Of a DNA stretch of 64,000 bases, positions 36,134-48,180 are shown in pieces (position 1 is the stretch's first letter; every line of letters starts with the position of its first letter). The translations under genes and the position numbers were made by a program. A model generated the notes under the pieces. It saw only the letters and a list, made by a program, of their open reading frames with translations. It did not search any database and was not told where the DNA came from. The stretch lies in contig NC_086367.1 in the NCBI RefSeq assembly GCF_036324505.1, positions 20,334,578 through 20,398,577 of the forward strand, in the 5' to 3' direction. Source of the stretch: Eleginops maclovinus. Lineage: Eukaryota > Chordata > Actinopteri > Perciformes > Eleginopidae.

Positions 36134-36372
36134 TTTATTGTGCAGCTTTCATTTATCTTCAATTTAAGGACTTAGTATGCAATAAAGCCTGTTCAGCCCA
36201 AAACACTTATTGTACAATGTAAGAAAGAATTCAAGACAGATACCTGAATGTGATAAACTGTAATTTAATTGATGTGTTTATAAAGTGATGGATAATCAGT
36301 TTTTACATGTTTGTAGTATGTTCGCAGTATTGCTGATCAATCTCCAGAGCATCAGTGAAAGCAGGATTTATT
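36134..36372 (-). terminator. cfd polyadenylation signals
   Basis: On the - strand AATAAA occurs at 36,367-36,372, only 8 bases after the cfd stop codon, and again at 36,134-36,139, about 240 bases downstream. The second would give a more ordinary 3' UTR. Confidence 0.5.
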
Positions 36373-36380
36373 AAACTTCT

Positions 36381-39300
36381 TCACTCTGCTTCAGTGGGCT
36401 GCGGGTTCATAGTGCTGTCGATCCACTCAGTGTATAGGGAGATGATGGTGTAAATTCCAGGCTTTTTAATCTGACCACACTTCTTTCCTCCGTTGGAAGT
36501 GATGCCAACTGCGACGCCGTTGTAGAGCAGAGGACCTCCAGAGTCACCCTGAGAGACAACAGAAACACAGTCACTGCAAGTTTTCAATTTAAATTACGGC
36601 TGGATATCGATAGCAATGGTAAAGAATATGTTGTTTATAAGAGCAAAACAACCTTAAGAAGCTATCATAGAAAAGAGGAAAAATCCCACAAGCTTCCCCG
36701 CAGTGTAAAGTGTAGAGAAAAAGTGATCAACACATTAATGCATGAATAATTACAAGTCAATAACATACTGTATTTTATTGTGAAATGGACCATCATGCAA
36801 TTTGAGAACTTTTACTTTTCACTTTTACTTAAGTGCAATTTTGAATGCAGGAATTTTACAAGCAACAGAGTACTTCTTCAAGTATTGCCACTTTTACAAG
36901 TAAAGTAAAAGATCTGAGTACCCATCCCCCACATTCCTCAATGCATTCGTTTACTCATAGTCTTTCTAACTTGATGTTTTCTCTCCCATATGTGAACAAT
37001 CATTATCATTTAGCAGACTAACTAAACCTTACATCACACGTGTCTTCCTTCTTGTGTGGTTGATCACAGGGGTCCGGGCATACTTTATGAGCACACATCA
37101 TGTTGCTGGTGAACTTCCTGCCAAAGTAGTCGCTACGTCTGCACCGGGCCGAGCTGACCATCTCCATGACCACCTCCTTCAGCTTGTCTGGTCTGGACCC
37201 CAGGTTATCCTCGGACCCCCATCCAGCCGAGTCCACCTCTTCATCTCTGCCGGGGTTTGTGCCACCCGCTCGCAGGAATGGCACCACTTGAACAGCCTCG
37301 GAGATGTTGAATGGACGATCCAACTGGAAAAACCCAAGAAAATGGTTTTAAAATGGACTTTTTGGTTTGCTTTATATATAAAGTTATGTTGTTCTTCAAA
37401 CAGAACATCATAGCATTCACATTTCAGTACCGCTGATCAAATCACCTTGATTAAAGCAATGTCATTATCATAATTTGATGCGATGAACGCTGGGTGATTG
37501 TGAAGTTCCAAGATGTCAAATGTTTGTTTTGTCTCTTCAGGTTCGCTCAGAGAATGGACGCCCAGAACTACCTTCCTTCCATTTGGCCTGTGAAGGAAGA
37601 ACAATAAAAATAAACAATTTTATTATCTCCAAAACATTTTAACTTAACAGGATAACAAACCAGAAAACACTGAATTTCTCCCAAATAGATTAATAAAAAC
37701 TTCTTGTTCTTCTTGTTCTTATTCTACTACTTGTTTTTCTTCTATATCTTCATCTTCTCCTTCTCACTCCTGGAGGCCTTCAACTCACACCTCCGGCGGA
37801 GCTTTTCAGGCATCCCTGTGGAGGCTGAGGACATTGAACCAGAGTGGGCGGTGTTCAAAGCCTCTATTGCTGGAGCTGTGGCGAGGAGCTGTGGTCTCAA
37901 GGTCTTAGGTGCCTCAAGGGGCGATAACCCTCGAACCTCCTGGTGGACACCGGTGGTCAGGAAAGCCGTCCGACTGAAGAAGGAAGCCTTCCGGGATATG
38001 TTATCCCTGGGTACTCCTGAGGCAATTGCGAGGTATCGACAGGCCCAAAGGGCAGCAGCCTCAGCCGTGGCAGAGGCAAAGCAGTGGGTGTGGGAGAAGT
38101 TCGGAGAAGCCATGGTCGGCACCAAAGTTGTTCTGGAAAACTGTCCGACACCTCAGGAGGGGGAAGCAGGGTACCATCCAAGCTGTGTACAGTAAGGATG
38201 GGACGCTGTTGACCTCAACTGATAGGGTGTTAGTGCGGTGGAAGGAACACTTTGAAGAACTCCTGAACCCGACAACTCCGCCTTCTATGTTAGAGGCGGA
38301 GCCGGAGTATGAAGGGTGATCAACTCCAATCGCACGGGGGGAAGTCACTGAGGTAGTTAAACAACTCCACAGTGGCAAAGCCCCGGGGGTGGATGAGATC
38401 CGCCCAGAAATACTGAAGGCTCTGGGTGTTGAGGGACTGTCATGGTTGACACGTCTCATCAAAATTGCATGGAAGTCGGAAACAGTACCGAAGGAGTGGC
38501 AGATCGGGGTGGTGGTTCCCGTTTTAAAAAGGGGGATCAGAGGGTGTGTGCCAATTACAGAGGCATCACATTACTCGAACTTCAGATTGAAGAGGAACAA
38601 TGCGCATTTCGTCCTGGTCGTGGAACGACGGACCAGCTTTTTACTCTCGCAAGGATCCTGGAGGGGGCCTGGGAGTATGCTCATCCGGTCTACATGTGCT
38701 TTGTAGATTTGGATAAGGCGTATGACCGGGTTCCCAGAGAGATACTGTGGGTGGTGCTGCGGGAGTATAGGTTGAGGGGGTCTCTACTCAGGGCCGTCCA
38801 ATCTCTGTACTCCCAAAGCGATAGCTGTGTCCGGGTCCTCGGTAGTACGTCGGACCGATTTCCGGTGAGGGTTGGCCTCCGCCAGGGCTGCGCCTTGTCA
38901 TCAATCTTGTTTGTGATATTCATGGACAGGATTTCGAGGCATAGTCGTGGAGGAGGGGGTCTTCAGTTCGGTGGGCTAAGGATTGCACCACTGCTTTTTG
39001 CAGATGATGTGGTCCTAATGGTTTCATCGGTCTGTGACCTTCAGCACTCACTGGATCGGTTCGCGGCCGAGTGTGAAGCGGCTGGGATGAGGATCAGCAC
39101 CTCCAAATCTGAGGCCATGGTTCTCAGCAGGAAACCGATGGACTGTCCACTCCAGGTAGGGAATGAAGCCTTACCCCAAGTGAAGGAGTTCAAGTATCTC
39201 GGGGTCTTGTTCTCGAGTGAGGGAACAATGGAGCATGAGATGGGCCAGAGAATCAGAGCAGCGGGAGCGGTACTGCAGTCGCTTTACCGCACCGTTGTGA

Positions 39301-40798
39301 CAAAAGAGAGCTGAGCCAGAAGGCAAAGCTCTCTGTCTACCGGGCCATTTTCGTTCCTACCCTCACCTATGGTCATGAAGGATGGGTCATGACCAAAAGA
39401 ACGAGATCGCGGATACAAGCGGCCGAAATGGGATTTCTCTGCAGGGTGGCTGGCATCTCCCTTAGGGATAAGGTGAGAAGTTCAGTCATCCGGGAGGGAC
39501 TCGGAGTAGAACCGCTGCTCCTTCGCGTTGAAAAGAGCCAGTTGAGGTGGTTCAGGTACCTAGTGAGGATGCCACCTGGGCGCCTCCCTAAGAAGGTGTT
39601 CCAGGCATGTCCAGCTGGGAAGAGACCGAGGGGTAGACCTAGGACCAGGTGGAGGGATTATATCTCTTCGCTGGCCCGGGAGCGTCTTGGAATCCCCCAG
39701 TCAGAGCTGGTTGATGTGGCCAGGGAAAGAGAAGTTTGGGGCTCTCTGCTGGAGCTGTTACCTCGGGAGAAGATGGATGGATGGAATATTTCCACAGAAA
39801 ACTCACAAATTAAATCTGAGCCGTGCTCGCTGTCACTCAACTTTTCAAGTAGGATTTAGAGAAGTGCATATTGAAATATTTAATATCTAAAATGAATTCT
39901 GTCCTCTGGGATCAAGTGTACTTTATACTTGTTGATCTGAGCGTTATGCTTCTCTTACAATCACCAGAAGAGGTTCCCCTCACCCTGTTGGCAGACAGTG
40001 CACTGCAGTCATCACCCACTGATCTGCAACCACAAAGCCTCCACACTCATGTTTCATTGTCTCTCCTTCAGGAACCTGGATGGAGGCCATGTAGGGCCGA
40101 GAGTGTGGCGCCGCCTCTCTGCCACCTATTATGCTCTCACCTGAAATAATCAGAACATACCGAATAACGTTTTTTTACATTTATGGTTGTACACAGTAAC
40201 AGTCTTATAATGGAGCTTGAAAGCCCTATTGCTGGGGCAAAGCTTTTTATTTAGGCAAAGGAAGTTTATTATATAACACATTTAAAGGGCTTTAGAAAAA
40301 AGATCAAAAGCATTCAGATATAGTGCAACAGAGTGTCATTGTAAAATGATATTTAAACATGTAAATACAGACCTTAAAAAGCAAATTCAAGTCATTTAAT
40401 TTCCTTTTTTCATTTTTGTAATCCTTTTAATGTTTCTTGTAAATCACTTTTAATTGCCATGTCAATAAACTTGCCTTACCTAATGTGAAAATCTATGTTA
40501 TTTAAACTTATCTATAAGTTATCAGCTAACTGCTTACAAAATGAATAATGAGCGACTGATAAATTAGAAAGTAACATTTTTAGAATAATACCAGTCTGTT
40601 TTTCATAAAAGTACAGCAGTTACAGAATACTACAGTGAAAATAATAGAAGACAAATGTCAACCATTGAGCATTAATTACTAAGAAACCAAATCTAACCAA
40701 CTAAAGGATTAGTCAACAAAGAAAATCCACTCACTGTGTGAAATGAGGGCACAAATAAAAACTGCAGCAGCCACACGGACGTGTTTCTCGGACACCAT
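36381..40798 (-). CDS. cfd: complement factor D-like trypsin-fold serine protease
   Basis: Five exons (40735-40798, 39984-40140, 37446-37587, 37033-37323, 36381-36548) join in frame to 273 residues; all junctions are GT-AG. Factor D is the serine protease that cleaves factor B bound to C3b in the alternative complement pathway. A hydrophobic signal segment (about residues 8-20) precedes the mature start [17 protein letters not shown] at residue 25. The triad is His69 (TAVHC), Asp116 (NDIALIK) and Ser221 (GDSGGP); Asp215, six residues before the serine, gives a trypsin-like pocket. The C-terminal KKPGIYT...WIDS is typical of factor D. Oddities: Ser rather than Arg/Lys precedes IIGG, the usual 136-201 cysteine pair is absent, and a segment with two extra cysteines (CPDPC) lies before the active serine. 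Intron 2 contains a LINE and the upstream flank a Tc1 element. A granzyme-like relative is the alternative reading. Confidence 0.85.
36795..36932. repeat. dispersed teleost repeat fragment in cfd intron 4
   Basis: ACTTTTACTTAAGTGCAA, a TGCAGGAATTTTAC segment, ACAGAGTACTTCTTCAAGTA and AAAGATCTGAGTACCCATCCCCC follow each other as in a common fish interspersed repeat built on AGTACTT/ACTTTTACTT motifs. It is not in an exon. The family name is not certain. Confidence 0.5.
37750..39790 (+). mobile_element. 5'-truncated, broken RTE/Rex3-like LINE, antisense in cfd intron 2
   Basis: About 2 kb of a non-LTR retrotransposon on the + strand. Recognisable reverse-transcriptase motifs are GKAPGVDEI (about 38,378), [10 protein letters not shown] (about 38,608), [12 protein letters not shown] (about 38,700), [10 protein letters not shown] (about 38,872) and the catalytic FADD box at about 39,000, followed by KFKYLGVL-type and [14 protein letters not shown]-terminal segments. 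The endonuclease domain is missing (5' truncation). The frame is broken by shifts near 38,150, 38,530 and 39,300, a TGA near 38,318, and an apparent in-frame loss of about 20 residues near 38,570. The 3' end is followed by a short GATG tandem (39,772-39,784), a tail reported for Rex3. It is non-functional. Clade assignment rests on recall of motifs and tail. Confidence 0.8.
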
Positions 40799-41009
40799 GA
40801 TGTCGGTTTATCTAAAACTGAAGAGCAGCTGTGGGGCTTTAAAGACTTTCACCAGAAACACAGGAAAACATCCATCAAGGAGATACTGTGTGGTGCAAGA
40901 CACCAGTGGGAGTCTGGCATCCTCCTGTTTCCTGGAATAAAAACAGGAAAGATGTTTACTGATATCGCTGTGTTTCAACATAATTTCTTCAGATACATGT
41001 CCTTTCATA

Positions 41010-42614
41010 CAGTGGGGCAAAAAAGTATTTAGTCAGCCACCAATTGTGCAAGTACTCCCATTTAAAAAGATGAGAGAGGCCTGTCATTTTTATCATAGGT
41101 ATACCTCAACTATGAGAGACAGAATGAGAAAAATAAATCCAGGAAATCACATTGTAGGATTTTTAATGAATTAATTTTCAAATTATTGTGGAAAATAAGT
41201 ATTTGGTCAATAACAAAAGTTCATCTCAATACTTTGTTATATACCCTTTGTTGGCAATGACAGAGGTCAAACGTTTTCTGTAAGTCTTCACAAGGTTTTC
41301 ACACACTGTTGCTGGTATTTTGGCCCATTCCTCCATGCAGATCTCCTCTAAAGCAGTGATGTTTTGGGGCTGTCGCTGGGCAACACAGACTTTCAACTCC
41401 CTCCTAAGATTTTCTATGGGGTTGAGATCTGGAGACTGGCTAGGCCACTCCAGGACCTTGAAATGCTTCTTACGAAGCCACTCCTTCGTTGCCCTGGCGG
41501 TGTGTTTGGGATCATTGTCATGCTGAAAGACCCAGCCACGCTTCATCTTCAGTGCCCTTGCTGATGGAAGGAGGTTTTCACTCAAAATCTCACGATACAT
41601 GGCCCCATTCATTCTTTCCTTTACACGGATCAGTCGTCCTGGTCCCTTTGCAGAAAAACAGCCCCAAAGCATGATGTGTCCACCCCCATGCTTCACAGTA
41701 GGTATGGTGTTCTTTGGATGCAACTCTGCATTCTTTCTCCTCCAAACACGACGAGTTGAGTTTTTACCAAAAAGTTCTATTTTGGTTTCATCTGACCATA
41801 TGACATTCTCCCAATCCTCTTCTGGATCATCCAAATGCCCTCTAGCAAACTTCAGACGGGCCTGGACATGTACTGGCTTAAGCAGGGGGACACGTCTGGA
41901 ACTGCAGGATTTAAGTCCCTGGCGGCGTAGTGTGTTACTGATGGTAGCCTCTGTTACTTTGGTCCCAGCTCTCTGCAGGTCATTCACTAGGTCCCCCCGT
42001 GTGGTTCTGGGATTTTTGCTCACCGTTCTTGTGATCATTTTGACCCCACGGGGTGAGATCTTGCGTGGAGCCCCAGATGGAGGGAGATTAGCAGTGGTCT
42101 TGTGTGTCTTCCATTTTCTAATAATTGCTCCCACAGTTGATTTCTTCACACCAAGCTGCTTACCTATTGCAGATTCAGTTTTCCCAGCCTGGTGCAGGTC
42201 TACAATTTTGTCTCTGGTCTCCTTTGACAGCTCTTTGGTCTTGGCCATAGTGGAGTTTGGAGTATGACTGTTTGAGGTTGTGGACAGGTGTCTTTTATAC
42301 TGATAACGAGTTCAAAAAGGTGCCATTAATACAGGTAACGAGTGGAGGACAGAGGAGCCTCTTAAAGAAGAAGTTACAGGTCTGTGAGAGCCAGAAATCT
42401 TGCTTGTTTGTAGGTGACCAAATACTTATTTTACCGAGGAATTTACCAATTAATTCATTAAAAATCCTACAATGTGATTTCCTGGATTTTTTTTTCTCAT
42501 TCTGTCTCTCATAGTTGAGGTATACCTATGATAAAAATTACAGGCCTCTCTCATCTTTTTAAATGGGAGAACTTGCACAATTGGTGGCTGACTAAATACT
42601 TTTTTGCCCCACTG
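41010..42614 (-). mobile_element. full-length Tc1/mariner transposon
   Basis: The element starts CAGTGGGGCAAAAAAGTATT at 41,010 and ends with its reverse complement at 42,614, flanked on both sides by TA (41,008-41,009 and 42,615-42,616), the Tc1 target duplication. Each end carries a 167-bp inverted repeat (41,010-41,176 and 42,448-42,614) differing by only a few bases, plus an inner 18-bp repeat (AAAATAAGTATTTGGTCA at 41,192-41,209, inverted at 42,415-42,432), giving an IR/DR layout. The near-identical termini and intact gene indicate a young copy. It lies about 210 bp upstream of the cfd start codon. Confidence 0.96.
41226..42248 (-). CDS. Tc1-like DD34E transposase, intact ORF
   Basis: A single uninterrupted frame of 340 residues, the usual length for Tc1 transposases, which cut and paste their element into TA sites. 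The N-terminal 110 residues form paired helix-turn-helix DNA-binding domains ([20 protein letters not shown] onward). The catalytic domain has Asp153 (WSDETK), Asp244 ([10 protein letters not shown]) and Glu279 (LNPIEN), with exactly 34 residues between the second Asp and Glu. One oddity is Arg282 where most relatives have Trp (ENLWRELK becomes ENLRRELK). This may reduce activity but leaves the triad intact. The start is the first ATG in frame. Confidence 0.95.
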   Translation of the reverse strand: MAKTKELSKETRDKIVDLHQAGKTESAIGKQLGVKKSTVGAIIRKWKTHKTTANLPPSGAPRKISPRGVKMITRTVSKNPRTTRGDLVNDLQRAGTKVTEATISNTLRRQGLKSCSSRRVPLLKPVHVQARLKFARGHLDDPEEDWENVIWSDETKIELFGKNSTRRVWRRKNAELHPKNTIPTVKHGGGHIMLWGCFSAKGPGRLIRVKERMNGAMYREILSENLLPSARALKMKRGWVFQHDNDPKHTARATKEWLRKKHFKVLEWPSQSPDLNPIENLRRELKVCVAQRQPQNITALEEICMEEWAKIPATVCENLVKTYRKRLTSVIANKGYITKY

Positions 42615-44163
42615 TATATGTTGTTTTTCTTTAACATGCAGGCTGACAAAATTGTAAATCAACCCCCATTTTTGCACATCATTTAAAAAATACACACATT
42701 TCTTCACTACAGACTTTTCAAACGGTTCCAAACTATGGCAGTCCCTTTCTTCTCCATTAATGCATCAGGGGGTGCATCTTCTTCTTCTTCTTCTTGCTCG
42801 CTTAAGTTACATAATGCTGATATTTGGATGAACTTTGTTTCTCATTCACTCCAACACAACACCCACAGGGAGAGGACAGACCTATCTATGTTGTATTCGT
42901 ATAATGTTTGATACACATGAGATTTATTGCGTTTTTCTTTAACTGCTACAGAGGTCTAAGGACAGAGAAGTCATACAGTATGATGTCACATGATGCCGAT
43001 TTGTGTGATTAGTGTGATACACTGGACACAAATGTCAACTATCATACACTGTTATTGGAATCACAGTAAATTTAACACAGTCTCCATTTTCTATGAAATA
43101 TTCCCAATAAAACCATGAGGTCTGTTTCAAAGCTACTGCTCTGATACTGTCTTTTTACAAACCTGCACTGCCCTCTGCAGGTGTACAAAGAGCACAACAA
43201 TTCAGTTAATCTAAGCAAAAAGTAAAGATACAATTTGAATTAAATAGAGAATGAGTTTTTCTGGAAGCTCTTATTAACTTTGTATGTCAATAAACAAAAG
43301 TGGGTGAGTGTGAAACAGTAAAATATATAACAAATAATCCTGTCAAAAAGGGTTTTGGTCTATTGATCAAACTGGATGACACTTTTATATCAGAAATCCT
43401 CCTATTATGAAAATTAAAGAGTGTCACGAATAGTAACGGAGAGCTTCCTCTCCTAATGTCTCAGGGGTATCACTGTACAATGATCCCATGGTCGCATCAC
43501 AGTAAAGTGGGTAAATAATACATCTGTGTAACATTTCCCACTTCTCACTAATTAGGATATAACTCACATGGTTAGGAGCAACATAACTGTTAAAACAATT
43601 ACAGCTTTCAACTGACAAAAACATCTGTTTCCAGGTAGATGATGATGACTTCATTAAGGTGCAGGAACATGTCACATAAAATTGGATAAAATCAGCAATT
43701 ATGAGTTTTTTATTACAATACATGACATGTGAACCCCTACCCCACTAAATAAACAAGAATTTAGTCAAAAATGATGCAGTTAAAAGACATTATTACAGTT
43801 TAGTAGTGAATAAATACGTATCCTTTACAGAAATATACAACACAGAGTAATACATGATAATAAAAGATGCACAAATACATTATTATTACAATGAATAAAT
43901 CAGATGTATGTAAAAACCACATTAAAGCCGCTTTCCTGTGTGTCAATTAATTCATGCATGTTATATTTACAGTATTGTCTTCCCATGCACAACAAATATA
44001 TGCTACAGTGTATATATAATGTAAAATACTGTAGCAATTAGCTATTATAATTTGCTCTGCTGTGCACCAATTTTGATTGTCACCTTTTCTGTAGTTGCCA
44101 TGGCGACTGGTAAAAGCCAAACTGTAGCCTCGAGCAACCAAGCCCACCCAGCCAGGGAATACA

Positions 44164-44167
<4 letters not shown>

Positions 44168-44219
<52 letters not shown>
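44168..44219. repeat. (TG)n microsatellite
   Basis: About 26 uninterrupted TG units. Confidence 0.97.
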
Positions 44220-44225
<6 letters not shown>

Positions 44226-47200
44226 CCATATCTGTTGCTCCCTGTGTGTGGTCTGGCTCTGAACCAATTATCAGAGGTGAGTTAACGGAGTCATTTTCCA
44301 CTTTATGTTTCATAAATGTCTCATTATTCTCTTTCTCTATCTTTTTTTCCCCTCTTCACATGTCTCCTCCCTCTCCTCGCTCATTCCAATCTCTGATTTT
44401 CATTCTCAGACGTTGACTCAGTGTGTCTGGCAGGATTCATATCCATCAATCAATCAGCCAGTTTGTCTGTTTGTGTCTTTGAGCTCTGTTCTTTTCTCGA
44501 CCTGTCAGAGGGTTTTGTTTTGTTTGAAAAATTACATATTTAGTGTATAAATCACTTGATAGCAGATACACATACACATCATACAAATGTTAGATATTCT
44601 GGTCCACAATCAAAATCTACTTACTGTATCAACGATTATTTGTCAGCTGAAATACAATACAATATATGGATTCACACTGTAGTCAAGTCCAAAGTTGGGA
44701 TAATATATGCAACAATACCTCCGATGCATTAGTTCTAAACTATGTAATCAGGGCTAATCCATTTGACCGTTTGACTACTTGACTGTGTTGCTTCAAGTCA
44801 ATTTGTTATTTACAGAAGTGACTAAGACACTGGTGACACACACCGTTTGAGTGGTGTGTTGTGTGCTAATGTCTTTACAAAAAATATATTTAGCACAAAC
44901 CTTAAAAAAGTGGACGTAAATTAAAAAAAAGAAATGCAATAAGTTACTGAATGAATGATCTGAATCGTCAATGTAGATAACAACACTGGTATATGTTTGA
45001 ATTCAAACATATTTAATACAATTGTTTTTTTGTGAGTGGTACATTTTAAGAACACCAATTGCATGAGGGAGCTTACCGAGACTTTATAGAATAATATATT
45101 GGCCCAACGGATATTCTGAGTTTGAGTGCTCATGTTTATTTATACTGCCAAGAGGGCTTTTTCTTGACACTCTACACATGGTTGGATAATGATGAAAACA
45201 GGCCTCTGGGTAAAGACTATGGACTGCATATGTTAGAGACATGCTGAAAAAGCAAGACGCCCAAACAGAAAATGACACAAATCATCCACAGGCTATGTCA
45301 TGGCCATGTGTGTGTCTTTCTGGAGGAGGACCACAACTCGCAAGTGTTGCCGTTTACCTGGACATCAGCAGCAGATAAAGATACTTCATATATTCATTAT
45401 TAAAGCAAACAAACAAGACACTCTCAGGCTTTAACTGAAGGTCACCTGACCCCTGCATGTGCGCTCTTCAGAAATCCATTCATTAATATAATCACCATGC
45501 ATTATCCTCTCTCTGTAGACCCTTGATTTAGATAAGCCCTTAAAACAAACCTTAGAGGTGTACTGGCAAACTCCATAAATCTCCTTTAAAAATGTGTGTC
45601 TAAGTGTTTTTACTTTTAAAAAAAAGAACATGAACAAGTACTGGATTACGTGCAGGCGATCCAAACTGTGTGACAAGCTGACAACAAACAACGTCATCCA
45701 CTGTAGGTCTTAGTCGGGATAGAGCTACCAATAAAGTCTCCTAGTTGAATTGAAGTTATTATGTTGTGAATTAGAAATGCTAACTGTTTCAAAGTGTGTG
45801 TCTTGTAAAACGTCTGTCTGTCTCTCTTTGTCTCTCCAGTGGGGCGGTGGTCTTCTCCTCAGAGCTGGCGTGGCTCCAGAGGAGGGGGATTACCGTTAAA
45901 CTGGCATAATCTCGGCTGTTTCCTCCATCAGCGCAGGCCCTTCTGATGGGAGCTGGTGTTTAGAAGTGGCTCCACAGGACGAGATACTCTTTAAGTGTAA
46001 TCTCTCTAAGCTCTCTTCTTACTTCAGGCCGGGGTCCCACAGACCTGCCGTCCTCACGCCCAAGTTTCTCCCAAAAAAACATTCAAAAAACAGCCTGTTT
46101 GGAAAACACTCTTAAAAGGTGTGTATGTTTTTTCCCAGTCGTACATTTTCAGGCTACATTATGCACAGTATGAACTGCAGATGTGCTTGAAGGACTATTT
46201 GGTATTCTAGGTTTTCTGGAAATTGCCTCTTATTCAGACAGAAAATTGAAATATTTAAATAATACAATCATCCGAACTGAATCCAAACATAATACTATAT
46301 ATTATATATGTATATATGAAAAAGTGAACAAATGAAAACAAAGAAGAAACAAATCAGACGTTTTAATCTACATAATCAGATATGGATTTGCAAAGTAATC
46401 CTTCATTTCCCTTAGGGGATGAATAAACCTTTATCTTACGTTAAGAGTGAAAACATTGCCTTTTTCTGTCATGCGTATTGCAGTAACATACAGTATATTT
46501 ACATAAAGCAAAATCTAGTGCATGTGAGGCCTGATAATATGAAAATCAGGTTTGGAATTACAGTTTTGAATTCACGGTTTGGGGACGTCTTTGTAAATAT
46601 AAGTATGTTTGTTTTCAGTTTCCTATCAAAGGATGACTCATCTGACATTCATTCAATATGGGTTTTTGTTGCATTTGCATAAACATATGTCTCCGTCATG
46701 TCAGCTACTCCAGGCAGATTTTCAGTGATATGTCTGTGCAGGTTCACTGATGCCTATGAGAAGTCCAACAACTTGTGTTCTCAGCAATCTTAAAAAAGTA
46801 TAAAAGCATCTACCTGCTATTATTTATCTCAGTTCCACAGTTTTAATTGCATGTGAAAGCCTGCACTGTATGCGTCAAAGCCTCCTTGTTTCCCAGGAGA
46901 ACGCTGAATCCTGTAAATCTGACGTTCCTCTTCCTGGTTGGGGGTCCCAGGAGGATCACCGGGAGATTCCACCTTTCCCACATCGCTCCTTGATCCACCC
47001 GACTCCTCCTGGCCTCGCCCATAAGCCTGCCTTTTGTCCCTATCTGCTCACAGCGCGCAGTTTGTTTGTACATCCAGAGAGCAGGGTGAGAACGTGCCAC
47101 TGTCCCACAGACCTTAAAAACGACGTGCTCACATTCCCATGTCCAGAAGACATTCACAAAGAAAATGAGAAGAGACGTGTCTGTAATTACCATGAGGAAA

Positions 47201-47768
47201 CAAATATTAATCTCTAAATAAACAACTGGGCTTAAAAAACCTCTGGAAAGAAGAACAGATAAAGTTCTCAAGGTCCAGAAGTGGAGATCTGGGAAGTGTT
47301 GAGAAAAATGGACTAGAAACTGAATTTAACACCCTCATGAAATGCTGTATTTAACTGTAACTAAAATGGACAAAAATGACAAGTATTTAATGAATAAATG
47401 ATCATTAATGTAATCGTTTTCTCATTAATTCTGCTGTGTTTAACTATATCTGCCGCACTGACAGATACTGTATACTGCTGTGTATGCACAAAGTAACTTT
47501 TGCCATATTGATATTTGTTGTTTCAAGCTTTAATAATTAATTGCACTTTTTCATATCAGTCAAGTGTCTTAAATTACAATTCAGACTGGAGTGCGGTTGA
47601 TGATAAACACCAACGAAGAATGAAATGGGACAAAAGTTCAAGAAAAATCTATTTATATTTGTGGAAGGAAGTTTTAGTACTTTTTTCATACAAGAGTGTG
47701 AGACACACCAAACGTTTGAAAAGGAACAGAGAAAAAAGGAGGGAAAGAAATAAAACATGCAGATAAAT

Positions 47769-47771
<3 letters not shown>

Positions 47772-47816
<45 letters not shown>
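47772..47816. repeat. (GA)n microsatellite
   Basis: GA dinucleotides with one AAAG interruption at about 47,798. Confidence 0.95.
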
Positions 47817-47817
<1 letters not shown>

Positions 47818-48051
47818 TTTGCGACCGCGTGCCTCGTCTGAACATGTCGTGAAAGGGAGGTTTTGAGACGCTGTAATTTACGCAGATTCAGATTTGGTTC
47901 ACTTTGGCAGAATATCGGACCACCTGCACTCCAGCTCATGTGAGCAACTTCCAAACTCCTGAGAGCGAAGACAGAAACCTGGTGTTTTACTTAAGCGTGA
48001 GATCTTAGGCCAAAAACTGCTCCCAGTGCTCTCTGGCAGCCTGACTCTCAA

Positions 48052-48180
<129 letters not shown>

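Noticed and set aside
37054..37413. 119-codon + strand frame
   Set aside because: It lies antisense to cfd exon 4, and its right part runs into the intron without splice signals.
40420..40480. AATAAACTTGCCTTACC near a possible SINE/LINE tail
   Set aside because: Only one short tail-like motif is present without a recognisable body, so no element was called.
41599..42267. 222-codon + strand open frame across the Tc1 element
   Set aside because: It is the antisense shadow of the transposase gene, whose - strand frame has all family motifs.
46870..47271. Overlapping open frames on both strands (115 and 142 codons)
   Set aside because: Both strands are open because of composition, and neither product resembles a family. 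Kept only as part of a unique block.
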